A DNA stretch of 38,909 bases, taken from contig JAKELU010000004.1 of the NCBI GenBank assembly GCA_022760735.1, forward strand, positions 1 through 38,909, read 5' to 3'. A model generated the notes under the pieces. It searched no databases, had not been told where the DNA came from, and saw only the letters and a list, made by a program, of their open reading frames with translations. Every line of letters begins with the position of its first letter. Position 1 is the first letter of the stretch. Of this stretch, positions 8,179 to 16,739 are shown in pieces. Position numbers and translations under genes: made by a program. This DNA comes from Firmicutes bacterium FC7 (GTDB taxonomy: Bacteria; Bacillota; Clostridia; Tissierellales; Tissierellaceae).

Positions 8179-8258
8179 CAGCTAAATAGCATTATAATAG
8201 CTCTAATGAGTCAATTCATTAGAGCTTAATTGGCTAAATATGAAACATTATTTAGCTG
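8179..8258 (-). terminator. nested hairpins downstream of the HD-GYP gene
   Basis: Three inverted repeats compete. CAGCTAAATA (8179-8188) pairs with TATTTAGCTG (8249-8258). GCTAAATA (8233-8240) pairs with TATTTAGC (8249-8256). AGCTCTAATGA (8199-8209) pairs with TCATTAGAGCT (8216-8226). The two choices for the 8249-8256 arm are mutually exclusive. There is no long T-run, so this is a likely but not standard terminator. Confidence 0.5.
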
Positions 8259-9359
8259 CTACATATCAAATGAAAACTTATGTACAACTTTCTCTATCAA
8301 GATGTTATTTAAACCCATAAGATCTACTACATAAGGTGAAACTTTTTTTCCTCCCTCGCCATAGATTCTTACCTTAGGCCTTGTACTAAATCCATTGTTT
8401 GTTTCATATACAACACCTTCTCTTCCATCACTTAAGAGAACTAATGTTCCTCTTGTATAAATATTAATAGAATTGTAAAAAGTTCTAACAAAATTAATAT
8501 CAAACTGACTGCCACCAGATGCTAGTAGATACTCCATTGCTTCATGCAATGGTAATGCTCTTCTATAAGGTCTATCTGACGTCAATGCATCAAAAACATC
8601 ACATATAGATGCTACCTTACTAAATTTATGAATCTCATCACTTTTTAAACCTCTAGGATATCCTAGACCATCTTCTCTTTCATGATGACTTAATGCAATA
8701 TTCCTTGAAACAGCTTCTAAGTCTGTATATGATGTTAAAAACTCATAGCCCTTTTCAGAATGACACTTTACTAATTCATATTCCTCATCTGTCAACTTCC
8801 CGGCTTTATTAATAATTTCAATCGGTAGAAATGTTTTACCTATATCATGAAATATACATCCAATGGCTAGTTTCTTTATCTGCTCCATATTGAAGCCACT
8901 TTCATTAGCGATAACTATGGATAGAAGCATCATATTTATGCTATGGGTCAATGTATAATCGTCATAGATGGATATATTCTCAAGATTAAGCAATACGTCC
9001 TTATTAAATAAGGTCTCATATATTATTTCATTTACAATCTCATTTATATCCCTAACATTCTTATTTACACCTTTAATATCTACTTTCATTCCATTGTTTG
9101 AATTCTTAATAATTTCTTGCAGGTCCTCATGTAATGCGTGAATCCTTGCCATAATTTCAGGTTTAATAATTTCCTCTATTTCCCTTTCTGTATACTTGTC
9201 CTTTATATATATAGTATAAAAACCATAATTTTTTAGCTTGCATATAATTCGTTCAGTAAGCTTAGTTCCACTACACAACAACATCCCACCAGAACTGTTG
9301 TATAAAGTTTTTCCTAAAATATCTCCTTCTCTGGCATACTCTATCGGTATTCTTCTCAT
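8259..9359 (-). CDS. HD-GYP domain cyclic-di-GMP phosphodiesterase
   Basis: A 366-aa soluble protein. An N-terminal ~110-residue region (EGDILGKTLYNSSGGMLLCSGT, resembling the DUF3391-type lead) precedes an HD-GYP domain at about 125-310. HDIGK (near 174-178) supplies HD metal ligands, and HHEREDGLGYPRG (near 227-239) is a complete GYP signature, so catalysis is expected: hydrolysis of c-di-GMP to pGpG/GMP. DVFDALTSDRPYR follows as usual. No receiver, PAS or membrane segment is present, so the sensory input is unclear. The start is ATG 9359 because GAGGTG lies 6 nt upstream; the in-frame GTG at 9368 is itself part of that Shine-Dalgarno. Monocistronic. Confidence 0.9.
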   Translation of the reverse strand: MRRIPIEYAREGDILGKTLYNSSGGMLLCSGTKLTERIICKLKNYGFYTIYIKDKYTEREIEEIIKPEIMARIHALHEDLQEIIKNSNNGMKVDIKGVNKNVRDINEIVNEIIYETLFNKDVLLNLENISIYDDYTLTHSINMMLLSIVIANESGFNMEQIKKLAIGCIFHDIGKTFLPIEIINKAGKLTDEEYELVKCHSEKGYEFLTSYTDLEAVSRNIALSHHEREDGLGYPRGLKSDEIHKFSKVASICDVFDALTSDRPYRRALPLHEAMEYLLASGGSQFDINFVRTFYNSINIYTRGTLVLLSDGREGVVYETNNGFSTRPKVRIYGEGGKKVSPYVVDLMGLNNILIEKVVHKFSFDM

Positions 9360-9425
9360 CAGATACACCTCATTATTATTTCTAAATATCCTGCAATCAA
9401 AAATAAATTATCTATACAGTGACAT

Positions 9426-9455
9426 ATTATATCATAAAATCCAATAATTCTACAA
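9426..9455 (-). promoter_or_regulatory. probable promoter of the HD-GYP gene
   Basis: Minus strand: TTGTAG (9455-9450), 18-nt spacer, consensus TATAAT (9431-9426). Confidence 0.55.
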
Positions 9456-9516
9456 ACTTAGTTAATTTTTCATTAGTATTTCTTTTTTAGGTGATAAAGG
9501 GAATTATTTTATGGAA

Positions 9517-9550
9517 TTATAAAAGCTCTAATGATTCATTCATTAGAGCT
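9517..9550 (-). terminator. terminator of ssrA
   Basis: Stem AGCTCTAATGA (9524-9534) / TCATTAGAGCT (9540-9550), loop TTCAT, then TTTTATAATT on the minus strand. Both arms are identical to those of the hairpin at 8199-8226. Confidence 0.8.
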
Positions 9551-9571
9551 TAACTTATTTGTATATATGTA

Positions 9572-9923
9572 TGGTGGAGGCGGTGGGAGTCGAACCCACG
9601 TCCGAAAACCCTTCCACAAAAGCTTCTCCGAGCGCAGTCAGTATTTTGACATTCCCTCCGCTCATCTCCTACTGACAGGATATGAGCTTCAGTAGCTTCA
9701 TAGATTCCGTTCTTAGCTCAAAGCTTTGCTAAGCGCGGTTCCCCACTAGATTGACGCCTTAATCCAAGTCGTGGGATTCTCGGTTAAGACGATAGCAGAA
9801 CTAAGCTGCTAAAGCGAAATTATTTTCGTTTGCGTTTATTTTTAGTGCCACTTTTATCGTTGCTTGGCGACAACGGCTCGCTACTCTTGCTTCCGAATCC
9901 CCGTCGAAACCTAATTCGCCCCC
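9572..9923 (-). ncRNA. ssrA: transfer-messenger RNA (tmRNA, 10Sa RNA)
   Basis: A 352-nt tmRNA. The 5' end GGGGGCG (9923-9917) pairs over 7 bp (one G-U) with CGCCTCC next to an encoded ACCA at 9572-9575. The T-arm sequence GGGAGTCGAACCC appears in complement at 9583-9595. The tag frame 9833-9801 reads ANENNFALAA then TAG, ending in the hydrophobic ALAA recognised by ClpXP-type proteases. Role: rescue of stalled ribosomes with SmpB, encoded 1.35 kb upstream on the same strand; the ThrE-type pair lies between. Pseudoknot details were not traced base by base. Confidence 0.97.
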
Positions 9924-10077
9924 ATAAATTTATTTGAGTATTTGATTTGTAAGTCAGCACACTAATTTAGGCAACAGAAGAAATTGCCTAGCAATTACAT
10001 CACACCACCTCAATTAATTATAAGATGCATCAGCATCGTAGAATTAATTATAACAGAGGTTATTATTTATGTCAATT

Positions 10078-10515
10078 TTAGTCCTGAGGTATTAAATGCT
10101 TAACCTTGTTAAATATATTAAAAATAGTATCAATTGTAAATATAGCTAGTGCAATCATTCCAGAGATTTTGATAGTATCATTGAAATAATTTTGTGCCAA
10201 TTGACCGTTTCCAGCAATAAAATTATAAACTGCCATATATATCCTATACCCAGGAACTAATGGGTAAAAACCAGGGATAAAAAACATCGTAACTGGTGTT
10301 TTAAATATTCTAGAAAAAATGTGTGAAAGTGTAGAAATTACCAATCCAGCTATAAAGGTTGACATTACTGGACCAAAAGAATCTAGAAAAATAAGGTATA
10401 TCCCCCAACCTAATGCCCCTATAAAACCTGCCCTAAAAATTAGCTTTTTAGGTGCTTCCAATAAGATTGATGCTGCTGTAACAGCTATAAAAGCACTTAC
10501 TATTTGTAAAATCAT
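10078..10515 (-). CDS. ThrE-type exporter small subunit (YjjB/DUF3815 family)
   Basis: A 145-aa membrane protein with about four to five transmembrane segments. Motifs PGFYPLVPGYRIYMAVYNFI near 81-100 and an N-terminal AASILLEAPKKLIFRAGFIGALGW are typical of the YjjB/ThrE C-terminal domain. Together with the preceding gene it rebuilds the two halves of the single-chain ThrE threonine/serine exporter; in E. coli the pair YjjP-YjjB is linked to succinate export. The start ATG shares one base with the stop of the upstream gene (TAATG), so translation is coupled. The substrate is uncertain: amino acid or dicarboxylate. Confidence 0.85.
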   Translation of the reverse strand: MILQIVSAFIAVTAASILLEAPKKLIFRAGFIGALGWGIYLIFLDSFGPVMSTFIAGLVISTLSHIFSRIFKTPVTMFFIPGFYPLVPGYRIYMAVYNFIAGNGQLAQNYFNDTIKISGMIALAIFTIDTIFNIFNKVKHLIPQD

Positions 10516-11273
10516 TATAAAAATCCTCCTGTAACGGCTAATCCAAGTGCTACTCCAACTGCTATTGATAGAGCTACAACTACAGCCTCTATTGCTCTAG
10601 CACCACTCGCTAGGTAATCACCTCTAAGTGTATCACGAAAGGCATTTGTAATTGCTGTTCCTGGTACCAATGGCATAATTGAACCTGTTATAGCAATATC
10701 AGGATCTAAATTATAGAATAAATATTTACATAAAAGAGTTGTCCAGACAGCAACAAAGGCAGAATACAACATGTTTTGAACAAAAAATCCCATATTTACT
10801 TTTCTTTCAAGTTTCATGCTTAGTACCAGAATTGCTCCATTTACCCATGCTAAAAGAGCTTCTAAAAAGCTTCCACCTAACAATAGGGCAAAAAAAGGTG
10901 ATATTAATGAAGTAGCAATATCCTTATGCAAAGGATTATACTGTACTTCATTAATATTTACCAACCTTTCATATGCTTCTTCAACAGTTAAATTGTTTGA
11001 CGTTAATCCTCTTGATATAGCATTTACTTTTGCAATATTGTTCAAGTTTATATCACGTTTAGTAATTCTCTTTACAACTGTGATGGCATTGATAGAAGGA
11101 TCATCAAGGGTAATAAATAACCCAGTAGGCAGAGCTACAGCCTCGGTTTTTTCTAGATTTGATATGTCTAAAATTCTATTCATAACATCTTCTACACGAT
11201 ATGTTTCAGCACTGCTTTCAAGAAGTATTTGGCCTGCCAATAATGCTGTATCTACAAGTTTCTTATAATCCAT
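10515..11273 (-). CDS. ThrE-type exporter large subunit (YjjP/DUF1212 family)
   Basis: A 252-aa protein. The cytosolic N-terminal half (ALLAGQILLESSAETYRVEDVM near 10-31, ALPTGLFITLDD near 52-63) is the conserved DUF1212 region. The C-terminal half (from about 122) has five hydrophobic segments, including the signature ITGSIMPLVPGTAITNAFRD near 193-212. It forms the permease with the overlapping downstream small subunit. It begins 1 nt after the smpB stop, with AGAGGTTGAT as ribosome-binding site inside smpB, so it belongs to the smpB transcript. Export of threonine/serine or a related metabolite is inferred from family. Confidence 0.87.
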   Translation of the reverse strand: MDYKKLVDTALLAGQILLESSAETYRVEDVMNRILDISNLEKTEAVALPTGLFITLDDPSINAITVVKRITKRDINLNNIAKVNAISRGLTSNNLTVEEAYERLVNINEVQYNPLHKDIATSLISPFFALLLGGSFLEALLAWVNGAILVLSMKLERKVNMGFFVQNMLYSAFVAVWTTLLCKYLFYNLDPDIAITGSIMPLVPGTAITNAFRDTLRGDYLASGARAIEAVVVALSIAVGVALGLAVTGGFL

Positions 11274-11274
11274 A

Positions 11275-11742
11275 TCAACCTCTATACTTTTCTGATGAAT
11301 GTTGTTTTATTCTTCTTTCAGCATCTTTTTTAGCAATAGCTTCTCTCTTATCATAAAGTTTCTTACCTTTAGCTGTAGCTAGTTCTACTTTTACTCTTCC
11401 ATCTTTTAAGTATAATGACAATGGTACTAATGTATATCCTTGAAGTTGAATTCCTCCATAAAGCTTTCTTATTTCTCTTTTATGCAGAAGTAATTTCCTT
11501 TTTCTAAGCGGATCTACATTGTAAATATTTCCCTGTTCATATGGGCTTATATGCATATTGTGTAAATAAACTTCTCCATTTTCAATAGTAGCATAGCTAT
11601 CCTTAATATTGACTTTCCCTTGCCTAATGGATTTCACTTCTGTTCCGGTAAGAACTATCCCTGCCTCCATAGTATCCTCAATAAAATATTCATGTCTGGC
11701 CTTTTTATTTGTTGCAATTATCTTCGTTCCACTTTTCTTCAT
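11275..11742 (-). CDS. smpB: SsrA-binding protein SmpB
   Basis: A 155-aa RNA-binding beta-barrel protein that delivers tmRNA to stalled ribosomes. The N-terminal [38 protein letters not shown] near 34-51, and the basic C-terminal tail with [21 protein letters not shown] are all standard. Length is typical. ATG 11742 is chosen: AAAGGA lies 8 nt upstream, while the in-frame TTG at 11751 overlaps it. The gene follows rnr and precedes the exporter pair and ssrA. Confidence 0.96.
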   Translation of the reverse strand: MKKSGTKIIATNKKARHEYFIEDTMEAGIVLTGTEVKSIRQGKVNIKDSYATIENGEVYLHNMHISPYEQGNIYNVDPLRKRKLLLHKREIRKLYGGIQLQGYTLVPLSLYLKDGRVKVELATAKGKKLYDKREAIAKKDAERRIKQHSSEKYRG

Positions 11743-11773
11743 CTCTATCAATCCTTTTTATTGGTCTACTTAG

Positions 11774-11802
11774 AATTTAACAAATTTCAAGGCCTTAGTC
11801 AA
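11774..11802 (-). promoter_or_regulatory. probable internal promoter for smpB
   Basis: Minus strand: TTGACT (11802-11797), 17-nt spacer, TAAATT (11779-11774), in the 79-bp gap after rnr. Confidence 0.5.
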
Positions 11803-11821
11803 TATGGATAGCCGTTAGATA

Positions 11822-13936
11822 CTACTCATTTATCAACTTGAAATCAATATTTCTCTTATCAATATCAGCACCTATTACCTCAATTCTGACTGAATCTCCT
11901 AATCTATAAATTCGGTTTGTTCTTTCACCAATAATATAATGATATTCCTCATCAAATCTATAGAAATCATCATCCATAGTATTGAAGTGAACTAACCCTT
12001 CGATTGTGTTTTCTAGTTGTACAAAAAGGCCAAAGTTAGTAACAGAAGACACTATACCGTCGTATTGCTCACCAATTCTCTCTGCCATATATTGAGCCAT
12101 CTTTAAGTCATCAACTTCTCTTTCTGCTTCCTCAGCTCTGCGTTCAGTCATTGATGTATGATCAGCTATTTCTGGTAGTTTCTTTTCAAGCCTAGCTATC
12201 TTGTCAGCAGTTAATTTTCCCTTAAGGTAATCCTTTATTATTCTGTGGATTACTAGGTCTGGATATCTTCGTATAGGTGATGTGAAATGACAATAATATT
12301 TTGCTGCCAAGCCAAAGTGGATATCTGATGTTGCACTATAAACTGCTTTTCTTAAGGACCTTAACATTAATGTTGATATTACAGTTTCTTCTCTTTTACC
12401 CTTTATTTCCTTAGTCAACATTTGTAGATCCTTAGGATGAATTTCCTGTCCTTTAATCACATATCCAAAATTGTGAATGAATTTGTTAAATTCAGCAATT
12501 TTTTCTGGACTTGGCTCCTCATGGATTCTATATAAGAAAGGAACTTCTGCCCAATAGAATTCTTCTGCAACGGTTTCATTGCATACAAGCATAAACTCCT
12601 CAATCATTCTATTGGCAATTCTTCTCTCAGCCTTTCTTACATCTATTGGTTTACCATTATCATCTAGCTCTATATAGGTCTCTGGAAAATCAAAATCTAT
12701 GCTTCCCCTTCTCTCTCTCTTTTCGTAAAGAATATGCATCAATTCTTCCAATAGCTTAAGATCTGGCAATATTTCTTTTAATTTTTCCTTAGCTCTTTCA
12801 TCATCATTTTCTAAGAAATCTGATACATCATCATATATGCATCTTTTTTTACTATTGATTACACTCTCTAGGATTTGATGATCAACTACTACACCTCTCT
12901 TATCTATTTCCATAAATACGCTTAAGGTTAGTCTATCAACATTTGGCATTAATGAACATATACCATTTGATAGCTCTCTTGGTAACATTGGTATTACTCT
13001 ATCAATTAAATAAACAGAATTTCCTCTTAAATAAGCTTCCTTATCTAGTACTGAATTTGGTTTTACATAGTGAGCCACATCTGCTATATGAACCCCAAGT
13101 TTGTAATTTCCATTAGGCAGTTTTTCAATTGATACTGCGTCATCATAATCCTTAGCATCTGCTCCATCTATGGTAAAAGTGGTCAGTTCCCTTAAATCTG
13201 TTCTACCTTCCAGGTCCTTGTCTGTTAGAGTCTCTGAGATATTCCTAGCCATTTCCTGCACCTTAGTAGGAAATTCTTCAGGAAGTTTAAACTGCTTAAT
13301 AATTGATAATATATCTATTCCCTTATCGGTTAAATATCCAAGAATATCAACAACTTTACCTTCAGGATTTCTTCTAAATTCTGGCCATTTTGTGATTTCT
13401 ACTATAACCTTTTGTTTGTCCTTTGCACCACCTGTATGAGCTTTTGGTATAAATATATCATATGCTAGTCTGTGATCGTCAGGAATAAGGAAACCAAAAT
13501 GACCGTTATCCTCAAATGTACCAATTACTGTTGTATTTGCTCGATCAAGGATCCTAACGATTTCTCCTTCCATTCTCCTATCTGCTTCCTGTCTTTTTAG
13601 TATATTGGCAACTACAGTATCCCCATGCATTGCACTATTCATATTTTCTGCAGGAATAAATATATCATCTTTAGTTTTATCATGAGGAATAACAAAACCA
13701 TAACCTCTCTCATGACCTTGAAGTACACCAACAACAAGATAATCAGATTTTATCAATCCATATTTATCCTTGTTGTTACGTATTATTATACCTTCTTTTT
13801 CAAGGCTATCTAGTATCTTATAAAACTCCTTTAATTCTCCCTTACCAATATCGAAATGAACTGCCAATTCTTCTTTGAGCATAGGCTTATAGTTTTTTTC
13901 TTCCATAAACTCTATAATAATCTCTCTTATACTCAT
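11822..13936 (-). CDS. rnr: ribonuclease R (RNB-family 3'-5' exoribonuclease)
   Basis: A 704-aa enzyme with the RNase R layout. An N-terminal winged-helix region (MKEEL...GELKEFYKILDSLEKEGII) is followed by two cold-shock OB folds (GYGFVIPHDK...DIFIPAENM near 76-97 and GHFGFLIPDD... near 144-160). The RNB catalytic core is marked by FTIDGADAKDYDDAVSIEK near 252-270 (metal-binding Asp residues), IPMLPRELSNGICSLMPN, and YCHFTSPIRRYPDL near 548-561. A C-terminal S1 domain (YDGIVSSVTNFGLFVQL...) starts near 623. There is no long Lys-rich tail. It degrades structured RNA, including the faulty mRNA released by trans-translation, which matches its position next to smpB. The ATG has AGGAGGGG upstream. 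Confidence 0.96.
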   Translation of the reverse strand: MSIREIIIEFMEEKNYKPMLKEELAVHFDIGKGELKEFYKILDSLEKEGIIIRNNKDKYGLIKSDYLVVGVLQGHERGYGFVIPHDKTKDDIFIPAENMNSAMHGDTVVANILKRQEADRRMEGEIVRILDRANTTVIGTFEDNGHFGFLIPDDHRLAYDIFIPKAHTGGAKDKQKVIVEITKWPEFRRNPEGKVVDILGYLTDKGIDILSIIKQFKLPEEFPTKVQEMARNISETLTDKDLEGRTDLRELTTFTIDGADAKDYDDAVSIEKLPNGNYKLGVHIADVAHYVKPNSVLDKEAYLRGNSVYLIDRVIPMLPRELSNGICSLMPNVDRLTLSVFMEIDKRGVVVDHQILESVINSKKRCIYDDVSDFLENDDERAKEKLKEILPDLKLLEELMHILYEKRERRGSIDFDFPETYIELDDNGKPIDVRKAERRIANRMIEEFMLVCNETVAEEFYWAEVPFLYRIHEEPSPEKIAEFNKFIHNFGYVIKGQEIHPKDLQMLTKEIKGKREETVISTLMLRSLRKAVYSATSDIHFGLAAKYYCHFTSPIRRYPDLVIHRIIKDYLKGKLTADKIARLEKKLPEIADHTSMTERRAEEAEREVDDLKMAQYMAERIGEQYDGIVSSVTNFGLFVQLENTIEGLVHFNTMDDDFYRFDEEYHYIIGERTNRIYRLGDSVRIEVIGADIDKRNIDFKLINE

Positions 13937-13966
13937 AATTTCCCCTCCTAGACAAAAGTCTCTTCA

Positions 13967-13995
13967 ATTATATTGTTTACCCCGTTTCGGTAAAA
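13967..13995 (-). promoter_or_regulatory. possible promoter of rnr
   Basis: Minus strand: consensus TATAAT (13972-13967) with a poor -35 (TTTTAC, 13995-13990) 17 nt upstream, immediately after the ddl terminator. Confidence 0.4.
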
Positions 13996-14023
13996 AAAAT
14001 GTAAGATATAAAAATATCTTACA
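13992..14023 (-). terminator. terminator of ddl
   Basis: Perfect 10-bp stem TGTAAGATAT/ATATCTTACA with a 4-nt loop, followed by T8 on the minus strand; it abuts the ddl stop codon. Confidence 0.9.
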
Positions 14024-15187
14024 TTATTTTAACTTGCTACCGTATTGTATCCTATTGAAAAGATTAGATTCATAACTATACATATTTTTATTCTTTTCTT
14101 TGTGTGTCTTTAATGCTATTTCTATCAACTCATTAATAAGCTTAGGGAATGGATAGCCTTTACCTTCCCATAAATAGAAGCCTATAGAGCCAGGTAATGT
14201 ATTTATTTCATTCACATATACTTTATTATTTTCATCTACAAGAAAATCAATTCTTGAAGTGCCCTTTCCATCTATTGCTCTGAAAGCCTTTTTAGCCAAT
14301 TCTTCTATTTCAGTTCTCAATTCATCGGATATATCAGCAGGTATAATTCTTCTTTCACCGCTTGACTTACCACCTTTAGCATTACTCTTGATATATTTAT
14401 CTTCAAAGGTTAAAATCTCTTTCCAGCCTAATGGCTCTTCACATAATGAAGTAATAAGTACATTGTCATATCCTAAAACTGCGCAATTAATTTCTCTAGG
14501 GTTTTCCACAGCTTTCTCTATAATGATCTTTCTATCATAATTTACAGCAATTTCAATAGCTTTAATTAATCCTTCTCTGTCCTTTGCTTTGTTTATTCCA
14601 ATACTTGATCCCAAGTTAGCCGGTTTAACAAAAGTTGGATAACCTAACTTCCCTTCTATATCAGCTATTACCTTATCCCTATTTTCTTCCCAGTCTGTTC
14701 TATAGAACCAAATATAGTCAACCACTGGAATGTTATATGCCCTATATACATCTTTCATGAGAATTTTATCCATACCAACTGAGGATGCAAGTACTCCACC
14801 ACCTATATATGGAATATTCATAAGTTCAAATAAACCTTGAATCGATCCATCCTCTCCATACGTTCCATGAAGGGCTGTAAAGATTACATCTAACTTATCT
14901 AGTACCTTTTTACCAAATAATCCAGTAGATTCAGGATGTAAGTAAATATTGTGATCATTTCTATTTGGTGAAAGAATTATTTGTTTTGCATCCTTAAAAT
15001 TGCCTTCTTTGTATGTTTTAAAATTTGCTAGTGAAGGACCTGTTAACCACTTTCCTTCCTTTGTAATATAAATAGGTACAACTTCATATTTTGTTTTATC
15101 TATGTTCTCAATAACCTGCATACCAGTAATTACTGACACTTCATGCTCAACACTCTGTCCTCCAAAGATAACTCCTACCTTTTTCAA
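14024..15187 (-). CDS. ddl: D-alanine--D-alanine ligase
   Basis: A 387-aa ATP-grasp enzyme joining two D-Ala for peptidoglycan. N-terminal VGVIFGGQSVEHEVSVITG (4-22), ALHGTYGEDGSIQGLFELMNIPYIG near 109-133, FVKPANLGSSIGINKA near 187-202, and RIDFLVDENNKVYVNEINTLPG near 318-339 (Mg-binding Asp/Glu/Asn) are complete. A Van-type depsipeptide ligase is not indicated, though I cannot score the specificity residues fully. The last ~30 residues (KNMYSYESNLFNRIQYGSKLK) extend past the usual end. Start TTG at 15187, with AGGGGG upstream. It lies 11 nt after the MurF-type ligase, which uses its dipeptide product, so the pair is functionally coupled. Confidence 0.94.
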   Translation of the reverse strand: MKKVGVIFGGQSVEHEVSVITGMQVIENIDKTKYEVVPIYITKEGKWLTGPSLANFKTYKEGNFKDAKQIILSPNRNDHNIYLHPESTGLFGKKVLDKLDVIFTALHGTYGEDGSIQGLFELMNIPYIGGGVLASSVGMDKILMKDVYRAYNIPVVDYIWFYRTDWEENRDKVIADIEGKLGYPTFVKPANLGSSIGINKAKDREGLIKAIEIAVNYDRKIIIEKAVENPREINCAVLGYDNVLITSLCEEPLGWKEILTFEDKYIKSNAKGGKSSGERRIIPADISDELRTEIEELAKKAFRAIDGKGTSRIDFLVDENNKVYVNEINTLPGSIGFYLWEGKGYPFPKLINELIEIALKTHKEKNKNMYSYESNLFNRIQYGSKLK

Positions 15188-15198
15188 TTTTTAACCCC

Positions 15199-16710
15199 CT
15201 ATTCACTGTAATTATCAGGCAAATCATTTTCAAATAGGACAACATCCTTAGGATTTGCTATCTTGCCTATTATTGCTGTCGCTTCATCTAAATTGCTTAC
15301 AATAAAAATATTATCATTATTATAATTTGTTTCCATCAAACCTTCATAAATTGGTTTAGTTCTCTTTTCTCCTACAAGAATTACATAATCACAAACTTTA
15401 CCAATGTTTACACCAAATTCCCTATTAGCTGCTTCTTCCATATCACCAAGTTCAATCATACCAGGAGTAACTATTATCTTTTTACCTTCTTTAAATTGAC
15501 TTATTACTTCAAGTGCAGCTTTTGAGCCGATAGGGTTAGAATTAAACGCATCATCTATGACAATTACTCCTGACCCCGAATTTATTATATTCAATCTATG
15601 TTCAACCGGTTCTACCTTTGCAATACCCTTACTTATTTCTTCAAAAGACAAACCTAATGCTCTTGCCACACTTGCTCCTGCAAGTAAATTTGAAATATTA
15701 TGTTTACCTAAAAGCTTAGTTGTACATTCAACACTATTACCTTGATCGTCTTTCAGAGTAAAGGATGAACCAAATTCTGATACTACAATATTATCGGCAT
15801 ATATATTTAATTTGTCTGTATCTTCTAAACCATATAATATCTTTTCCTTAAATGTCTTATCCGCTAACTTTTTTATATACTCATTGTCATAATTAAAAAT
15901 AGCTATACCATCTGTTGGTAACTCTTCAATCAACTCATACTTAGTCTTCATAATATTTTCAATATTTTTAAAGGTTTCCATATGAGTAGGTCCTATATTA
16001 GTAAGTACACCTATTTTAGGTTGAACTAGTTGAGCAACCTCTCTAATTTCACCAATTTCCTTTGCACCTAGTTCTGCTATAAATACCTCATGATCATCAT
16101 CTAATTCATTATTAATTACCTTTGACAATCCCATAGGTGTATTATAGGATTCAGGAGTATTTAGCACATTGAACTTCTGGGAAAGAATTGCTTCAACTAT
16201 AAATTTTGTACTTGTTTTTCCAAAGCTCCCTGTAATACCAACAACGCGCAAGTCCTCTCTAGCTTTAACTTTTTCCTGAGCAGCAACATAAAAGCCCATA
16301 TTAATTTTGTCTTCAATTGGCTTCATGATTATTGTTGAAATATACATAATTAATGCCTGAACTTTATAGAGTATAGCAGAAATTAATACTAATATTACAA
16401 CAGAAATTGAAATAGTAAGTCCACCGCTTGTACTTAAAAAAAGAATTGCAGGAACTAATAATATTAATATATTTAATAATATATTAGTCCTAAATAATCT
16501 AGTTGCCCTTTGAGTGAAAACTAAAGGTTTCTTAACAGGTTGTGTATTTTTTTGTACTCCAAATGCTTTATCCTTATTTGCTTCTATCCATTTTTTATAG
16601 AGTCGAGGATCATATCCTTCAAGCTGTGCCATATGCAAATGATATTTCGACTTATCTGATATGAACTTTATTGCTACAGCTATCAGCAATAAAATTATTA
16701 ATATATCCAT
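15199..16710 (-). CDS. membrane-anchored MurF-type Mur ligase (UDP-MurNAc-tripeptide:D-Ala-D-Ala ligase-like)
   Basis: A 503-aa fusion-like protein. Residues 1-~150 are membrane/linker: hydrophobic segments at about 3-18, 76-93 and 98-127. The Mur ligase ATP domain starts at VVGITGSFGKTSTKF (156-170, P-loop), with YNTPMG near 188-193, ELGAKEIGEIREVA, NIGPTHMETF and DDAFNSNPIG (Mur ligase middle and C-terminal motifs) following. The usual soluble UDP-MurNAc-binding N-terminal domain of MurF is absent and replaced by the membrane part. Adjacent ddl argues that it adds D-Ala-D-Ala, but the different N-terminus leaves room for a lipid-linked substrate or a distinct role; whether a second, standard murF exists elsewhere cannot be seen. 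Start ATG with TGGAGG upstream. Confidence 0.8.
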   Translation of the reverse strand: MDILIILLLIAVAIKFISDKSKYHLHMAQLEGYDPRLYKKWIEANKDKAFGVQKNTQPVKKPLVFTQRATRLFRTNILLNILILLVPAILFLSTSGGLTISISVVILVLISAILYKVQALIMYISTIIMKPIEDKINMGFYVAAQEKVKAREDLRVVGITGSFGKTSTKFIVEAILSQKFNVLNTPESYNTPMGLSKVINNELDDDHEVFIAELGAKEIGEIREVAQLVQPKIGVLTNIGPTHMETFKNIENIMKTKYELIEELPTDGIAIFNYDNEYIKKLADKTFKEKILYGLEDTDKLNIYADNIVVSEFGSSFTLKDDQGNSVECTTKLLGKHNISNLLAGASVARALGLSFEEISKGIAKVEPVEHRLNIINSGSGVIVIDDAFNSNPIGSKAALEVISQFKEGKKIIVTPGMIELGDMEEAANREFGVNIGKVCDYVILVGEKRTKPIYEGLMETNYNNDNIFIVSNLDEATAIIGKIANPKDVVLFENDLPDNYSE

Positions 16711-16739
16711 TTTAATACCTCCAATTTCAATTACCGCTT

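Larger units (their letters stand above)
7940..8258. other. 319-bp intergenic region, antiporter promoter plus hairpins
   Basis: No coding frame is supportable here. The left half is the antiporter leader and promoter. Positions 8060-8175 are AT-rich with nothing I recognise. 8179-8258 holds a nested set of inverted repeats downstream of the HD-GYP gene, listed separately. Confidence 0.6.

Noticed and set aside
7940-8258. riboswitch upstream of the antiporter
   Set aside because: No known riboswitch core such as ydaO or kimA motifs could be recognised on the minus strand; only an ordinary promoter was found.
8199-9550. repeated hairpin arms as a CRISPR array or insertion-sequence ends
   Set aside because: Only two copies over 1.3 kb, each a self-complementary hairpin at a gene end, without spacers, transposase or target-site duplication.
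10816-11268. 150-aa plus-strand frame
   Set aside because: Antisense to the ThrE-type large subunit, which shows clear family motifs.
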